Assembly: GCF_020907245.1 (NCBI RefSeq) | Contig: NZ_JAJJWH010000010.1 | Coordinates: 1-64,000 of the forward strand | DNA length: 64,000 bases | Origin: Pontibacter harenae | Lineage (GTDB): Bacteria > Bacteroidota > Bacteroidia > Cytophagales > Hymenobacteraceae | Reading direction: 5' to 3' | Part shown: one piece after another, positions 29,823-38,116 of the stretch | Layout of the letters: each line of letters starts with the position of its first letter | How positions within the stretch are numbered: position 1 is the first letter of the stretch | Notes under the pieces: generated by a model | What the model saw: only the letters and a program-made list of their open reading frames with translations | The model's database searches: none | Told to the model about the DNA's origin: nothing | Translations under genes and position numbers: made by a program

Positions 29823-29871
29823 CTATAAAGCAAAAGCACCTGCTGTAGTGGCAGGTGCTTTTGCTTTATAG
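29823..29871. terminator. Hairpin terminator after mltD-like gene
   Basis: A perfect 21-bp inverted repeat (29823-29843 with 29851-29871) has a 7-base loop, a GC-rich core GCACCTGC/GCAGGTGC and A/T-rich flanks. It sits 18 bases past the stop of the minus-strand transglycosylase gene and upstream of the maeB promoter, insulating the two operons. Confidence 0.85.
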
Positions 29872-29889
29872 ATTTTTAACTACTGACTG

Positions 29890-31431
29890 TTAACTAATAA
29901 TAAGTTTTTGCCCAGGCTTTAATACAGAGTTATCGTTAAGCTTGTTAAGCTTGCGTATTTGATCTACCGTAATGCCTTCATACTTGCGGGATATATTCCA
30001 CAGCGTGTCACCTGGCTGCACCAGATGTAAAATGCGTTCTTTTTGTTCCTGCGTTGGTTGTGGCAGTTTGTTTACTACTCGTTTTGCAGATGTTGCTGCT
30101 TCAGCCTTCTCAGTCGAGGCAAGGAGGGGAACAGTTGAAGCAGCATTATCTTTTTCCTCTTTGCTTATTGCCTGATACACGACCAGCTTTTGGTCAGGCA
30201 TAATGCTGGCGCTGCGCAGGTTGTTCCAATCCTTTAGATCATCCACCGTTATATTAAAGCTCTGCGCTATAGTAGATAAATTATCGCCTCGGCGAACAAT
30301 ATACTCTTGCTTTTGCAGCAGCGAATCAACTTTTGTCTCTGCTTTTTTTGTTTCCGCTGCTAGCATAATTGGTGCTGGTGCTACTGATTTTGGTGCAGCA
30401 GCTGGTGTAGGAGATGCTGCCAAAAGTATACAGCTTTCTTCTGCTGCCAACAGTTTAGATGCTTGTACAGGTATGCGAAGCGGATACTTGCGCAAATCTT
30501 TTGGTAATACCGTTGTTTTGAGTTCTGGGTTTAGCGCCTTTAATGTTTCGGGTGCTACATGCAGTTCATTTGCAAACTTCTCTAAATCCAATGCTTGGTT
30601 AACGAAGAATATTTCGGTATCCTGTACGTATAGTACTGAATCAGTAAAGATTTCGTGCTCGCCAGCATATTTCATAGAGTATATCACAGCGGTCATGGAC
30701 GGTACATAGCTGCGTGTTTCGCGTGGCAGGTGCGGGAAAACCTCCCAGAATGTTTTTTTGCCACCGCCTGCTTTACGAATAGCTTTGTTTACATTGCCTT
30801 GCCCGCAGTTGTAAGCAGCCAATGCTAGTTCCCAATCTCCATAGTACTTATATAACCTGCTCAGAAACCTGCAAGCAGCGTCAGTCGCTTTTTCAGGGTC
30901 CATGCGCTCGTCCAGGTACTGGTTCTGGGTTAAACCATACTCATTGCCTGTAACTTTGATAAACTGCCACAGACCTACAGCTCCAGCCCATGAGGCTGCT
31001 TTAGGGTTAAGCCCTGACTCTACGATAGAGAGGTACTTTAACTCCTGTGGCATGTTATACTTCTTCAGGTATTTTTCGAACAGCGGGAAATACACGTTCT
31101 CACGCGAAAGCATGGTACGGGTGTATTTTCTGTTTCGGATGGTAAAATAATCTATGTGGCTTCTTACAAACGGGTTGAATGTAAGCGGAATATCAGACTC
31201 AATGCAGCTTAACCTGTCCTGTATTACCTCATTGGGCTCATTCGGAATGTTTTCTACAAGTAATGCAAATTCTTCTGGAGACAGAATAGTAGTGGTGTCT
31301 ATCTGGGGATTTCCCAAACTTTTTGCAACCTGCTTTGCCTGCTCTATGCTAAAGACACTCTTTTGGGCATTACATGTAAAAACGCTGGCAGCCACGGCTG
31401 CCAGCAATGTGAAGAGTCTACAGTAGGTCAT
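29890..31431 (-). CDS. mltD: Membrane-bound lytic murein transglycosylase D-like, two LysM domains
   Basis: This enzyme cleaves the glycan strand of peptidoglycan to form 1,6-anhydro-muramic ends. The 513-residue protein has a signal sequence (cleavage near residue 22). An SLT/GH23-type catalytic domain carries the catalytic glutamate E138 in YLSIVESGLNP, followed by AGAVGLWQF and LALAAYNCGQGNV, as expected for the MltD subfamily. Two C-terminal LysM modules bind peptidoglycan: one around residues 375-420 (YIVRRGDNLSTIA) and one at the very end (HLVQPGDTLWNIS). The linker is Ala/Pro/Lys rich. No classical lipobox is clear, so it may be periplasmic rather than lipid-anchored. It starts 8 bases after the gatA stop. 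Confidence 0.93.
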   Translation of the reverse strand: MTYCRLFTLLAAVAASVFTCNAQKSVFSIEQAKQVAKSLGNPQIDTTTILSPEEFALLVENIPNEPNEVIQDRLSCIESDIPLTFNPFVRSHIDYFTIRNRKYTRTMLSRENVYFPLFEKYLKKYNMPQELKYLSIVESGLNPKAASWAGAVGLWQFIKVTGNEYGLTQNQYLDERMDPEKATDAACRFLSRLYKYYGDWELALAAYNCGQGNVNKAIRKAGGGKKTFWEVFPHLPRETRSYVPSMTAVIYSMKYAGEHEIFTDSVLYVQDTEIFFVNQALDLEKFANELHVAPETLKALNPELKTTVLPKDLRKYPLRIPVQASKLLAAEESCILLAASPTPAAAPKSVAPAPIMLAAETKKAETKVDSLLQKQEYIVRRGDNLSTIAQSFNITVDDLKDWNNLRSASIMPDQKLVVYQAISKEEKDNAASTVPLLASTEKAEAATSAKRVVNKLPQPTQEQKERILHLVQPGDTLWNISRKYEGITVDQIRKLNKLNDNSVLKPGQKLIIS

Positions 31432-31439
31432 GGTAAAGT

Positions 31440-32876
31440 TTATGCTTCAACGGTAATCTTATCCAGTATGTAATTTGAGAAAGCAAGCAACTGCGGCTCC
31501 TCAAACGAGCGGGTCATGAGCTGTAACCCAATGGAAAGGCCGTTGGCATCGCGGCCAACTGGTATAGATATGGCTGGAACACCTGCAAGCGAGGCCTGAA
31601 CTGTAAAGATATCAGCCAGGTACATAGCAAGCGGGTCCTCTACGTTTTCTCCAATTTTAAAGGCTGTAGTTGGAGCTGTAGGTAAGATAAGAAAATCGTA
31701 AGTCTGCAGTAACTCGTCAGTTTTCTCCTTGATCAGTCTTCTTACCTTCTGTGCTTTCGTATAGTAAGCATCATAATAATCAGCACTTAAAACAAAAGTG
31801 CCCAACATAATTCGACGCTTTACTTCTTCGCCGAAGCCCTCAGAGCGCGTCTTTTTATACAAAGACGACAGATCAGTTACGTTGCTGCTACGGAAACCGT
31901 ACTTCACGCCATCGTAGCGGCCAAGGTTTGAGCTGGCTTCAGCTGTGATTAAGATATAATAAGTTGGTACCAGGTAATCCAGCAGTGGGAAATCCACTGC
32001 TTCTATGGTATGGCCAGCCTCTTTCAGTATATCCTTTACACTTAGAATACTGTCTTTTACCTCCTTGTTCAGACCTTCGTTTTCGAAGCTGTCGCGGATA
32101 TAACCAATTTTATACTTTTTGTCTGTATTCAGTAACTCGCTATAGGCTGGCACAGGACGGTGGCTAACGGTGCTATCCATTTCGTCTTTACCTGCCATCA
32201 CCTCTACAAGCAATGCTGCATCTTCCACGCTTTTGGTAATCACACCAATCTGGTCGAAAGAGGAAGCAAATGCTATTAGGCCATAGCGGGAAATGCGGGA
32301 ATAAGTAGGTTTAAAACCAACCACACCGCAAAAAGAAGCTGGCTGACGCACAGAGCCACCTGTATCGGAACCGATAGAAGCCAAGCACAAATCGGCTTGT
32401 ACGGCTACTGCCGAACCTCCAGACGAACCACCTGGTACACGGCTTGTGTCGTCAGCATTAAGCGCGGGGCCAAAAGCAGACGTTTCGTTAGAGCCACCCA
32501 TGGCAAATTCATCGCAGTTCTGACGGCCAATAATAATGGCGTCTTCGTCTATAAGCCGTTGCACTGCCGTAGCAGTATATAACGACTCAAAGCCATCTAG
32601 CATTTTGCTGGAAGCCTGCAGGCTGTGCCCTTTGTAAGCAAGCACATCTTTTATTCCTATTACCATGCCAGCTAACTTGCCTGCCGTACCATTAGCCATT
32701 TTCTGGTCAATGGCCTCGGCCTGAGCAAGTGCTTCTTCTCCAAACACTTCCAGGAAAGCATTCAGGTTTTCTTTTTCAGAAATATTACGAATGTAATTTT
32801 CTACAAGCTGGCGGCACGTAACCTGCCCATTGGCAATGTCCGCGCGGATGTCACGTAGCGAGTTATACTGTCTCAA
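31440..32876 (-). CDS. gatA: Asp/Glu-tRNA amidotransferase subunit A
   Basis: GatA is the amidase subunit of GatCAB, which converts Glu-tRNA(Gln) and/or Asp-tRNA(Asn) to the correctly charged amide forms using ammonia from glutamine. The 478-residue length is standard. The amidase catalytic triad Lys-Ser-Ser is intact: K76 in GIKDVL, S151 in GGSSGGSA and S175 in GSDTGGSVRQPA. gatB and gatC are not nearby, so the complex is encoded at dispersed loci. The start lies 1 base after the stop of the upstream tatA-like gene, implying translational coupling within the tatA-tatA-gatA-mltD operon. Confidence 0.96.
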   Translation of the reverse strand: MRQYNSLRDIRADIANGQVTCRQLVENYIRNISEKENLNAFLEVFGEEALAQAEAIDQKMANGTAGKLAGMVIGIKDVLAYKGHSLQASSKMLDGFESLYTATAVQRLIDEDAIIIGRQNCDEFAMGGSNETSAFGPALNADDTSRVPGGSSGGSAVAVQADLCLASIGSDTGGSVRQPASFCGVVGFKPTYSRISRYGLIAFASSFDQIGVITKSVEDAALLVEVMAGKDEMDSTVSHRPVPAYSELLNTDKKYKIGYIRDSFENEGLNKEVKDSILSVKDILKEAGHTIEAVDFPLLDYLVPTYYILITAEASSNLGRYDGVKYGFRSSNVTDLSSLYKKTRSEGFGEEVKRRIMLGTFVLSADYYDAYYTKAQKVRRLIKEKTDELLQTYDFLILPTAPTTAFKIGENVEDPLAMYLADIFTVQASLAGVPAISIPVGRDANGLSIGLQLMTRSFEEPQLLAFSNYILDKITVEA

Positions 32877-32877
32877 T

Positions 32878-33096
32878 CTATTTCGACTTAGTGTCGTCTT
32901 CTATGGACCGTTCTAGTTCGTGTTTAATTTCATTTGTAGCATCTTTAAACTCCCGCATGCCCCGCCCAACAGTGCGTGCTATATTCGGTAGTTTATCGGC
33001 TCCAAACAGTAAGAGAATTGCTGATACGATGACAAGCATCTCTCCTCCTCCCAAGTCGCTTAAGAAGAGGAAAACAGTACTGAAGTACATGTGCAA
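32878..33096 (-). CDS. tatA: TatA/E family twin-arginine translocase subunit (copy 2)
   Basis: This 72-residue single-helix protein forms the pore-related component of the Tat pathway for folded proteins. It shows the TatA plan: a short periplasmic N terminus, a hydrophobic helix (about residues 18-33), a hinge with FGADKLP, and an amphipathic helix GRGMREFKDATNEI followed by an acidic/charged tail. Copy 1 lies 24 bases upstream and is clearly related, so the pair probably arose by tandem duplication. No tatC is in the window. The chain has a longer, more hydrophobic N terminus than copy 1, and the start could instead be at one of the internal Met codons (for example Met20). Confidence 0.9.
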   Translation of the reverse strand: MHMYFSTVFLFLSDLGGGEMLVIVSAILLLFGADKLPNIARTVGRGMREFKDATNEIKHELERSIEDDTKSK

Positions 33097-33120
33097 TTAA
33101 CCTATAAAGGCGTTATAATA

Positions 33121-33336
33121 CTACTTGGTAGTGTTACTGTCGTCTTTTACAGAGTTCTCTATGTCGTGCTGTATCTCTTTTGTCGCATCTTTGAATTCAC
33201 GGATGCCACGACCTAAGCCTTTAGCTAGCTCTGGTAATTTCTTAGCACCGAAGAAAAGCAGAATTACAGACAGAATTAGGATAACCTCTGTGCCTCCAAG
33301 ACCGCCAAGAAATAATAATACGTTGTTGATACCCAT
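33121..33336 (-). CDS. tatA: TatA/E family twin-arginine translocase subunit (copy 1)
   Basis: This 71-residue TatA homologue has a hydrophobic helix containing [18 protein letters not shown] and the amphipathic segment [14 protein letters not shown], ending in a charged tail rich in Asp, Asn and Lys. [10 protein letters not shown] is the standard TatA hinge. It is the first gene of the tatA-tatA-gatA-mltD run. A -7-like box, CAAAATTA read as TAATTTTG on the minus strand (33363-33370), lies 27 bases upstream, but I found no matching -33 element. Confidence 0.92.
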   Translation of the reverse strand: MGINNVLLFLGGLGGTEVILILSVILLFFGAKKLPELAKGLGRGIREFKDATKEIQHDIENSVKDDSNTTK

Positions 33337-33835
33337 CTTTTTAAATTTTAAAATGATTGCTACAAAATTAAAGGTAATATTTTAAATAAACCCATATCTG
33401 CCGAGATAAGTTTATTCTATGTTCAGAATACTAGCTACCTACGAGATTGCAAGAGTGGCGGATTGCGGAGCTTAGGAAAGTGTGGAATGACAAATAAGGT
33501 AACTTATTTCCCAAACAGCTGTGTAACTGTCCTTTTATGGGAAAAGCTTTCTTGTCTGCCTTTGTACATCTCATTGATATGTAATGTTTTATTGAATATC
33601 TGTGTTTTGGTGCCAAACTTGCTATAACTCTTATAGCAGCATGTAAAGCTAACGGCTTAGCCATAACGCAATGCTACTAAATTTGGTATGGCTGCTACTT
33701 TATTGCTGATTGGTAGCTTGTAAGTTGTTTTAGAGTTACTTCGGGAGCTTGCGAATTTAACACATCATATTTTGCAAAAATGATGTTCTTTTAAAAGTTC
33801 TGGATCCAAGTGCTAATATCTAAGAAAAACTATAT

Positions 33836-33843
33836 TAACTTTG
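33836..33843 (+). promoter_or_regulatory. TAnnTTTG promoter box
   Basis: TAACTTTG is an exact match to the Bacteroidota -7 consensus on the plus strand in a gene-free region. No well-placed TTG was found about 20 bases upstream, so it could be chance. Confidence 0.35.
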
Positions 33844-33849
33844 GTACTA

Positions 33850-34148
33850 TCAAAAATGTTGATAAAAAAAGTCTAATATAGTGAAACAAAAATATGCTAA
33901 AGACACTATAAAGGGTATCTCTAACATAGAAAGATTAAGCGACAGAAAGGAACTTCAGCTGCATGCTTTATGTCTTTACAGTGATTCATGTACCTACTTT
34001 GAATTTGTAAGAGATTAAGTTAAGTTGCAGTTGATTTAACTAAAGATATAGATAATAAACAGACAGGCCTCGAGGGCCTGAATCTGCTAAAAATATTAAG
34101 TTTGTTTTCATAGCTTGGAAAGGCACCCTGCTCTGTAGGGTGTTTTTT
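33850..34148 (+). ncRNA. Possible small RNA of about 300 nt
   Basis: This is a proposal from signals, not a recognised family. The sequence TAACTTTG at 33836-33843 fits the TAnnTTTG box, though no clear -33 TTG is placed upstream. The 3' end would be the hairpin CACCCT/AGGGTG at 34124-34142 followed by seven T residues. Within are hairpins at 34060-34086 (CAGGCC/GGCCTG with an outer CAGA/TCTG pairing) and 34019-34040 (GTTAA/TTAAC). TAAAGAC at 33899-33905 can pair with GTCTTTA at 33972-33978. It is not preceded by any plus-strand gene, so the terminator needs some transcript to act on. Confidence 0.35.
34124..34148 (+). terminator. Plus-strand intrinsic terminator
   Basis: The stem CACCCT (34124-34129) pairs with AGGGTG (34137-34142), with a 7-base loop and a run of seven T residues. 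Its orientation suits a plus-strand transcript, and no plus-strand gene lies upstream for many kilobases. Confidence 0.7.
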
Positions 34149-34227
34149 TATTTCCAAAGGTGTGGTTGCTGTTCTAACAGCATTAGGTACAGTATATTCT
34201 TACGGATAAACTTCATTCTTGTTAAAT

Positions 34228-34277
34228 ATAAAAGCGCTGGCCCTGAAGTTATAGTACCTCAGGGCCAGCGCTTTTAT
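34228..34277. terminator. Hairpin terminator after envC-like gene
   Basis: A perfect 19-bp inverted repeat (34228-34246 with 34259-34277) has the core GCGCTGGCCCTGA and A/T-rich ends. It lies 16 bases past the stop of the minus-strand gene at 34294. It would also work from the other side. Confidence 0.88.
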
Positions 34278-34293
34278 TATTTATATACTTCTA

Positions 34294-35529
34294 TTACTTT
34301 CTGATAAGCCAGCCTTCGGGGTTAAGGTTAGCATCGTTTTTCCAGATCTGGAACTGTAGTTCAGTAGTACCGTCAGTATCGGTATAAACTGTGCCAAGGG
34401 TGTCTTTCAGTTTTACATCCTGCCCTATAGACACATTAACGGTCTTTAGCTTGGCATACACGGCAAAATATTCTCCGTGCTGCACCATGACAATGTTATT
34501 CATGCCTGGCACACTGGCAACCGAAACTACTTTACCTTCGAAAATGGCACGAGCTGCTGCTCCCTGGGCTGTCTGAATATCAATACCTCTGTTTTCTACG
34601 ACAACACCTTTTAAAACAGGGTGGTTGTGGCGGCCGAACTTCTGTGAAATAAAGCCACGCTCTACAGGCCATGCTAAACGTCCTTTGTTACCTGCAAAAG
34701 AGGAGGAGATAAGTGCAGCTTCAGGCGTAAGCGTAATTTTGTTCGCGCTGCCGCTGGTTGCTCTGCCTGCGGCACGTGCTGCACGGGCGGCTCGGGCTAT
34801 TTCTTCACGTACTATATCGGCAATCAGGTTGTCCAGCTTTTTTACTGCCTGCTGTCGTTCTGCTACCTCTTTTCTTAGCCCTTGTTCTTGTTGACTCAGT
34901 TTCGTTACAACGCTATCCTGCTGTGTTTTCAGGGTAAGAAGGTTTTTGTTCTCTACCAGCTGTTTATTTAGCAGATTTTCTTTTTCCCTCTTTTGCTTTT
35001 CAAGCACCGTTAGTTTGCCTGTTAACTCACTTTGCACCTTATTCATCTGCGCTACTTGCTCTTTTCGGGCTTCAGAATACTGGTTTAGGTAGCGCAAACG
35101 CATTACCAATTGGTTGAAAGACTCGGAAGCAAACAAGAACATCAGCTTGTTGTAACTGTTTGCAGTTTTCGATGCCGAATAAATCATGGTAGCATACTCG
35201 GCTTTTAGTTTATCCAGATCAGCTTCCAATTCCTTTACAGTACCTTCAGTCTTTTTAACATCAGACTCTATAAAAGTAAGCTCGCGCGATATGTTATTGA
35301 TAACACCTTTTTGTACTGTTATTTTTTCTTTGATGGCATTAAGTTGGCCAATAGAGGCCTCTTTCTGCACTTTGGTTTGTTGCAGAATTCGATTGGCTTC
35401 TTTTATACGATTGAGGTTTTCCTTCTTCTCTTTCTCTAGCTGTGCCTTCGATTTAACCTTTTGTGCGTGGCTAACAAGTGGCAGTGATAGTAGAAGTAAA
35501 AAGAAGACGGATTTGTAAAAGGCCTTCAT
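34294..35529 (-). CDS. EnvC-like murein hydrolase activator with degenerate LytM domain
   Basis: This 411-residue exported coiled-coil protein has a signal peptide (cleavage near residue 23, HAQ) and long coiled coils at about residues 25-115 and 150-240. An Ala/Arg-rich segment follows near 245-257. A C-terminal M23/LytM domain (about 284-411) completes it. The zinc ligands of active M23 peptidases are mostly replaced: the first His is N313 (D317 kept), the His of YxHL is K360 and the last His is Q392. This is the EnvC pattern, in which the domain activates amidases rather than cutting peptidoglycan itself. It is the last gene of the envelope run and ends at the terminator at 34228-34277. 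Confidence 0.88.
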   Translation of the reverse strand: MKAFYKSVFFLLLLSLPLVSHAQKVKSKAQLEKEKKENLNRIKEANRILQQTKVQKEASIGQLNAIKEKITVQKGVINNISRELTFIESDVKKTEGTVKELEADLDKLKAEYATMIYSASKTANSYNKLMFLFASESFNQLVMRLRYLNQYSEARKEQVAQMNKVQSELTGKLTVLEKQKREKENLLNKQLVENKNLLTLKTQQDSVVTKLSQQEQGLRKEVAERQQAVKKLDNLIADIVREEIARAARAARAAGRATSGSANKITLTPEAALISSSFAGNKGRLAWPVERGFISQKFGRHNHPVLKGVVVENRGIDIQTAQGAAARAIFEGKVVSVASVPGMNNIVMVQHGEYFAVYAKLKTVNVSIGQDVKLKDTLGTVYTDTDGTTELQFQIWKNDANLNPEGWLIRK

Positions 35530-35604
35530 TAGGATATTGGTTCTTGTACTCCGAGCTTACAAATATGGTGAATCTAAACGCGAAGAACCAACTGCAGTAG
35601 CTAA

Positions 35605-36360
35605 TTAATTAAAATTGATGCGTTTGTAATCGCTAGGCACATTGAAGGGGAATTCCAATGCTTCGTCGTTAACAGTTACTCTGTTGTGGGTAAGGCTGAA
35701 ATTAGAGGATTGGCCTTGTTGCAGCACTTGTGCTGCCAAAGCATAAGCAAATGGCGTTTCTCCTACACTCTGGAAACTATCGTATTTTACTGTTATGGTG
35801 TTGCCTGTATTTTTGTCCTGCACATTTAGCTGCTGCAGTTTGCTACTTTGGCGCCCTACAAAATAATCGAATAGCAGGTTTTCCCGAGCTTGCTGTATAT
35901 GATGTAAGTCAGCCTCATCCATTACCTTTTCGGCTCCTGCAGGTTGGTAATTGCCCAGCAGTATGGCCTGTAGCACATTATAATCCATGTCAACATGAAA
36001 CTTGTTTCTGAGGAAGCTATAGTCTGTGGCTAGATACTCTTTATGCAGGCGATCCATTACATAAATAGAATCAGTTGTGATTTTAATGCGAGCAGCCTCG
36101 AAGCCTAATCCTGGTAGCACTGATATCCAGATAATGCTGTCCTTCTTTACGCGTAGGGCATAGCCAGAGGAAGTGGTGCCGTTTTTATCTTCTAGCTTAA
36201 GCTGGCCGCGTGTCGTCAGGTAATTAAATTCAAGGTTTTTTACGCTTACGCGCCCTACGGTTTCTGTGGTGGCTGTGGCGGTAGTGGGTACAGTATCCTT
36301 TTTGCAGCTTGCAAATGCCAATAGGCTCAGCAGGCACAGCAGAATGTTCTTACTCCTCAT
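35605..36360 (-). CDS. DUF4292 family lipoprotein
   Basis: This 251-residue predicted lipoprotein has a signal sequence ending in a lipobox, LAFASC, with C19 as the lipidation site, then a Thr-rich linker. The rest matches the DUF4292 family of Bacteroidota envelope proteins, which resembles LolA/LolB-like half barrels; that comparison is from memory of the family, not proven here. Its position between a TPR protein and the EnvC-like factor recurs in this phylum. Its start overlaps the end of the TPR gene by 11 bases, so translation is likely coupled. Confidence 0.85.
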   Translation of the reverse strand: MRSKNILLCLLSLLAFASCKKDTVPTTATATTETVGRVSVKNLEFNYLTTRGQLKLEDKNGTTSSGYALRVKKDSIIWISVLPGLGFEAARIKITTDSIYVMDRLHKEYLATDYSFLRNKFHVDMDYNVLQAILLGNYQPAGAEKVMDEADLHHIQQARENLLFDYFVGRQSSKLQQLNVQDKNTGNTITVKYDSFQSVGETPFAYALAAQVLQQGQSSNFSLTHNRVTVNDEALEFPFNVPSDYKRINFN

Positions 36361-38113
36361 ACAGTTTCTTTTCCTTTATTTTTCTGTCGATGAATGCGGA
36401 GGCTTCGCCTTTCAGCTTTGCTTTTTGCCAATGGCTTACGGCTTCTTCTTTTTTACCTAATTTAAATAATACATCCCCGTAATGCTCTACCACAGTTGCA
36501 TCATCTGATATGGCCACTGCTTGCTCCAGGTATTTACGTGCTCCATCGTAATCGCCTAACTTGTACAGTACCCAGGCATAAGTGTCGAGGTAAGTTGGGT
36601 TAGTTGGATGCTGCTGCACCAATCGGCTGGCCATTTTCTTTGCCACTTCCAGCTTCTCGTTGCGCAGCGACAGAAAATAACTGTAATTGTTTAAAACGTG
36701 CTCGTTGTTAACATCCACGGCAAGAACAGCCTCATAAGCCTCATCAGACTTTTTATAGTTCTTCAGGGAGTTATAGCCATCGCCAAGCTGCATGTTAAAC
36801 TGCATTGCCAGCTCTGGTTCGTTTGCTGATAATCGTTTGCCGTACTCTAGTGCTTTTACAGCTTTGTCGAAGTTTTTTTCTATTAAATGCCCTGTGCCGT
36901 TGTAAAACCAAAACACTGACTGGTTTGGGAACAGCTCCAGCGCTTGCTCTGAGTGTTTAACCAAAGCATCTGATTGTGACAGTTCTGCATCTAGCAAAAC
37001 AATCTGCTGCCAGATCTTAAAGTGAGAATCGTCAAAAGTGACAGCCTTTAAGTAATTATCACGGGCTTGTGTTTTCTTGCCGATTATAGTTTGCAAATCG
37101 CCGGCAACAGCGTAGGCTTTTGCTTCCTCAGGATGTGACTGCATTGTAAGGTCGGCCAATTCTAATGCAATGCCCTCAACAGCAGGGTTTGGTAACTGGC
37201 GAATAAAATCTACCAAGATCCGAACTTTGGTATCGATATCTAACTCTGGGCTTGCAAAAGCTAACTTAACCTGCTTTTCAGATTCCCTTAGGTTTCCCTT
37301 CTGCCGGTTTAAATCTGAAAGCATCAGGTGCGCAAAAGGATTCGCCTGTTCTACCTGCAATGCTTTCTGCAGTGTTTTTATAGCATAATCAGGTTGCTTC
37401 GAGGCATTGTACAACTCAGCCAACGATAGGTAGTACCGTATTTCAGTAGGGTTGGTGGCAATAAGCTTTTCGCCTTCTTGTATGGCCTTTACCACGTTTT
37501 TCTGACGAAGGTAAATCTGCTGGCGGCTAACCGAAAGCTGTTCTAACGGACCATACTGCTTTTCAATGCGCTCGTAAGTTTTCAAGGCATCATCGAAGCG
37601 GGACTGGGAGAGGTACAGGTCAGCCAGGTTGAAAAGGTAGGCTTCGGAACCTGGTACATTGTTTAATAAATTGTTATAAGCCTGGGCGGCCTCCGTAATC
37701 TGGTTCTGCTCGGTATGGGCTTGTGCCAGTAGCAGGTAGTAATAAGCATTCTTGCTCTCTTGTGCAATGGCTGCCTTTGCAAAAGGTAAAGCCTCTCTTG
37801 GGTTTTTAAGATGCAGATAAGTTTCTGCTATTTTATAGTTAAGAGCTGCGTTTGTAGGGGTAACGGTATAAGCTTTTTGAAAAAGCTGGAGGGCTTGTTT
37901 ATAGTCCTCCAGCAAAAAATATTTCATACCATCCAGAAATAATGCCTCGCTAATGTGCCGCTCGCGCTCCGAAGGCTGTGGTGCCTGGGTCTGTGCTGTG
38001 GCAGTTTCTTCTATTGTTTTAGCTTTCTTTCTGCCAGACTGAGCATTCGATTCACCTATGGTTAATACCGCTAAACAACATGTGGCAAGTGCAATATTTC
38101 TGAAATTAATCAT
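36350..38113 (-). CDS. Exported tetratricopeptide repeat protein
   Basis: The 587-residue protein has an N-terminal signal sequence (cleavage near residue 24, SNAQ) followed by at least ten TPR-type helical hairpins running from about residue 50 to the C terminus. Examples are NAALNYKIAETYLHLKNP and ATVVEHYGDVLFKLGKKEEA. TPR arrays mediate protein-protein contact, and a periplasmic scaffold role is likely but unproven. It starts 3 bases after the nucleotidyltransferase stop and overlaps the DUF4292 gene by 11 bases, so it belongs to the same transcript. Confidence 0.88.
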   Translation of the reverse strand: MINFRNIALATCCLAVLTIGESNAQSGRKKAKTIEETATAQTQAPQPSERERHISEALFLDGMKYFLLEDYKQALQLFQKAYTVTPTNAALNYKIAETYLHLKNPREALPFAKAAIAQESKNAYYYLLLAQAHTEQNQITEAAQAYNNLLNNVPGSEAYLFNLADLYLSQSRFDDALKTYERIEKQYGPLEQLSVSRQQIYLRQKNVVKAIQEGEKLIATNPTEIRYYLSLAELYNASKQPDYAIKTLQKALQVEQANPFAHLMLSDLNRQKGNLRESEKQVKLAFASPELDIDTKVRILVDFIRQLPNPAVEGIALELADLTMQSHPEEAKAYAVAGDLQTIIGKKTQARDNYLKAVTFDDSHFKIWQQIVLLDAELSQSDALVKHSEQALELFPNQSVFWFYNGTGHLIEKNFDKAVKALEYGKRLSANEPELAMQFNMQLGDGYNSLKNYKKSDEAYEAVLAVDVNNEHVLNNYSYFLSLRNEKLEVAKKMASRLVQQHPTNPTYLDTYAWVLYKLGDYDGARKYLEQAVAISDDATVVEHYGDVLFKLGKKEEAVSHWQKAKLKGEASAFIDRKIKEKKLYEE

Positions 38114-38116
38114 TGT

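Larger units (their letters stand above)
33337..34293. other. Gene-free stretch of about 950 bases
   Basis: It lies between two minus-strand operons and holds no convincing protein gene. A minus-strand open frame of 77 codons at 33431-33664 lacks coding character. Two features stand out on the plus strand: an exact -7 promoter box at 33836-33843 and a hairpin with T-run at 34124-34148, which together could bound a small RNA (listed separately). The minus-strand terminator of the envC-like gene occupies 34228-34277. Confidence 0.6.

Noticed and set aside
33431..33664. Minus-strand 77-codon open frame in the gene-free stretch
   Set aside because: No signal, domain or plausible composition; a Cys/His/Lys mixture like random translation. 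Neighbouring genes do not suggest it.
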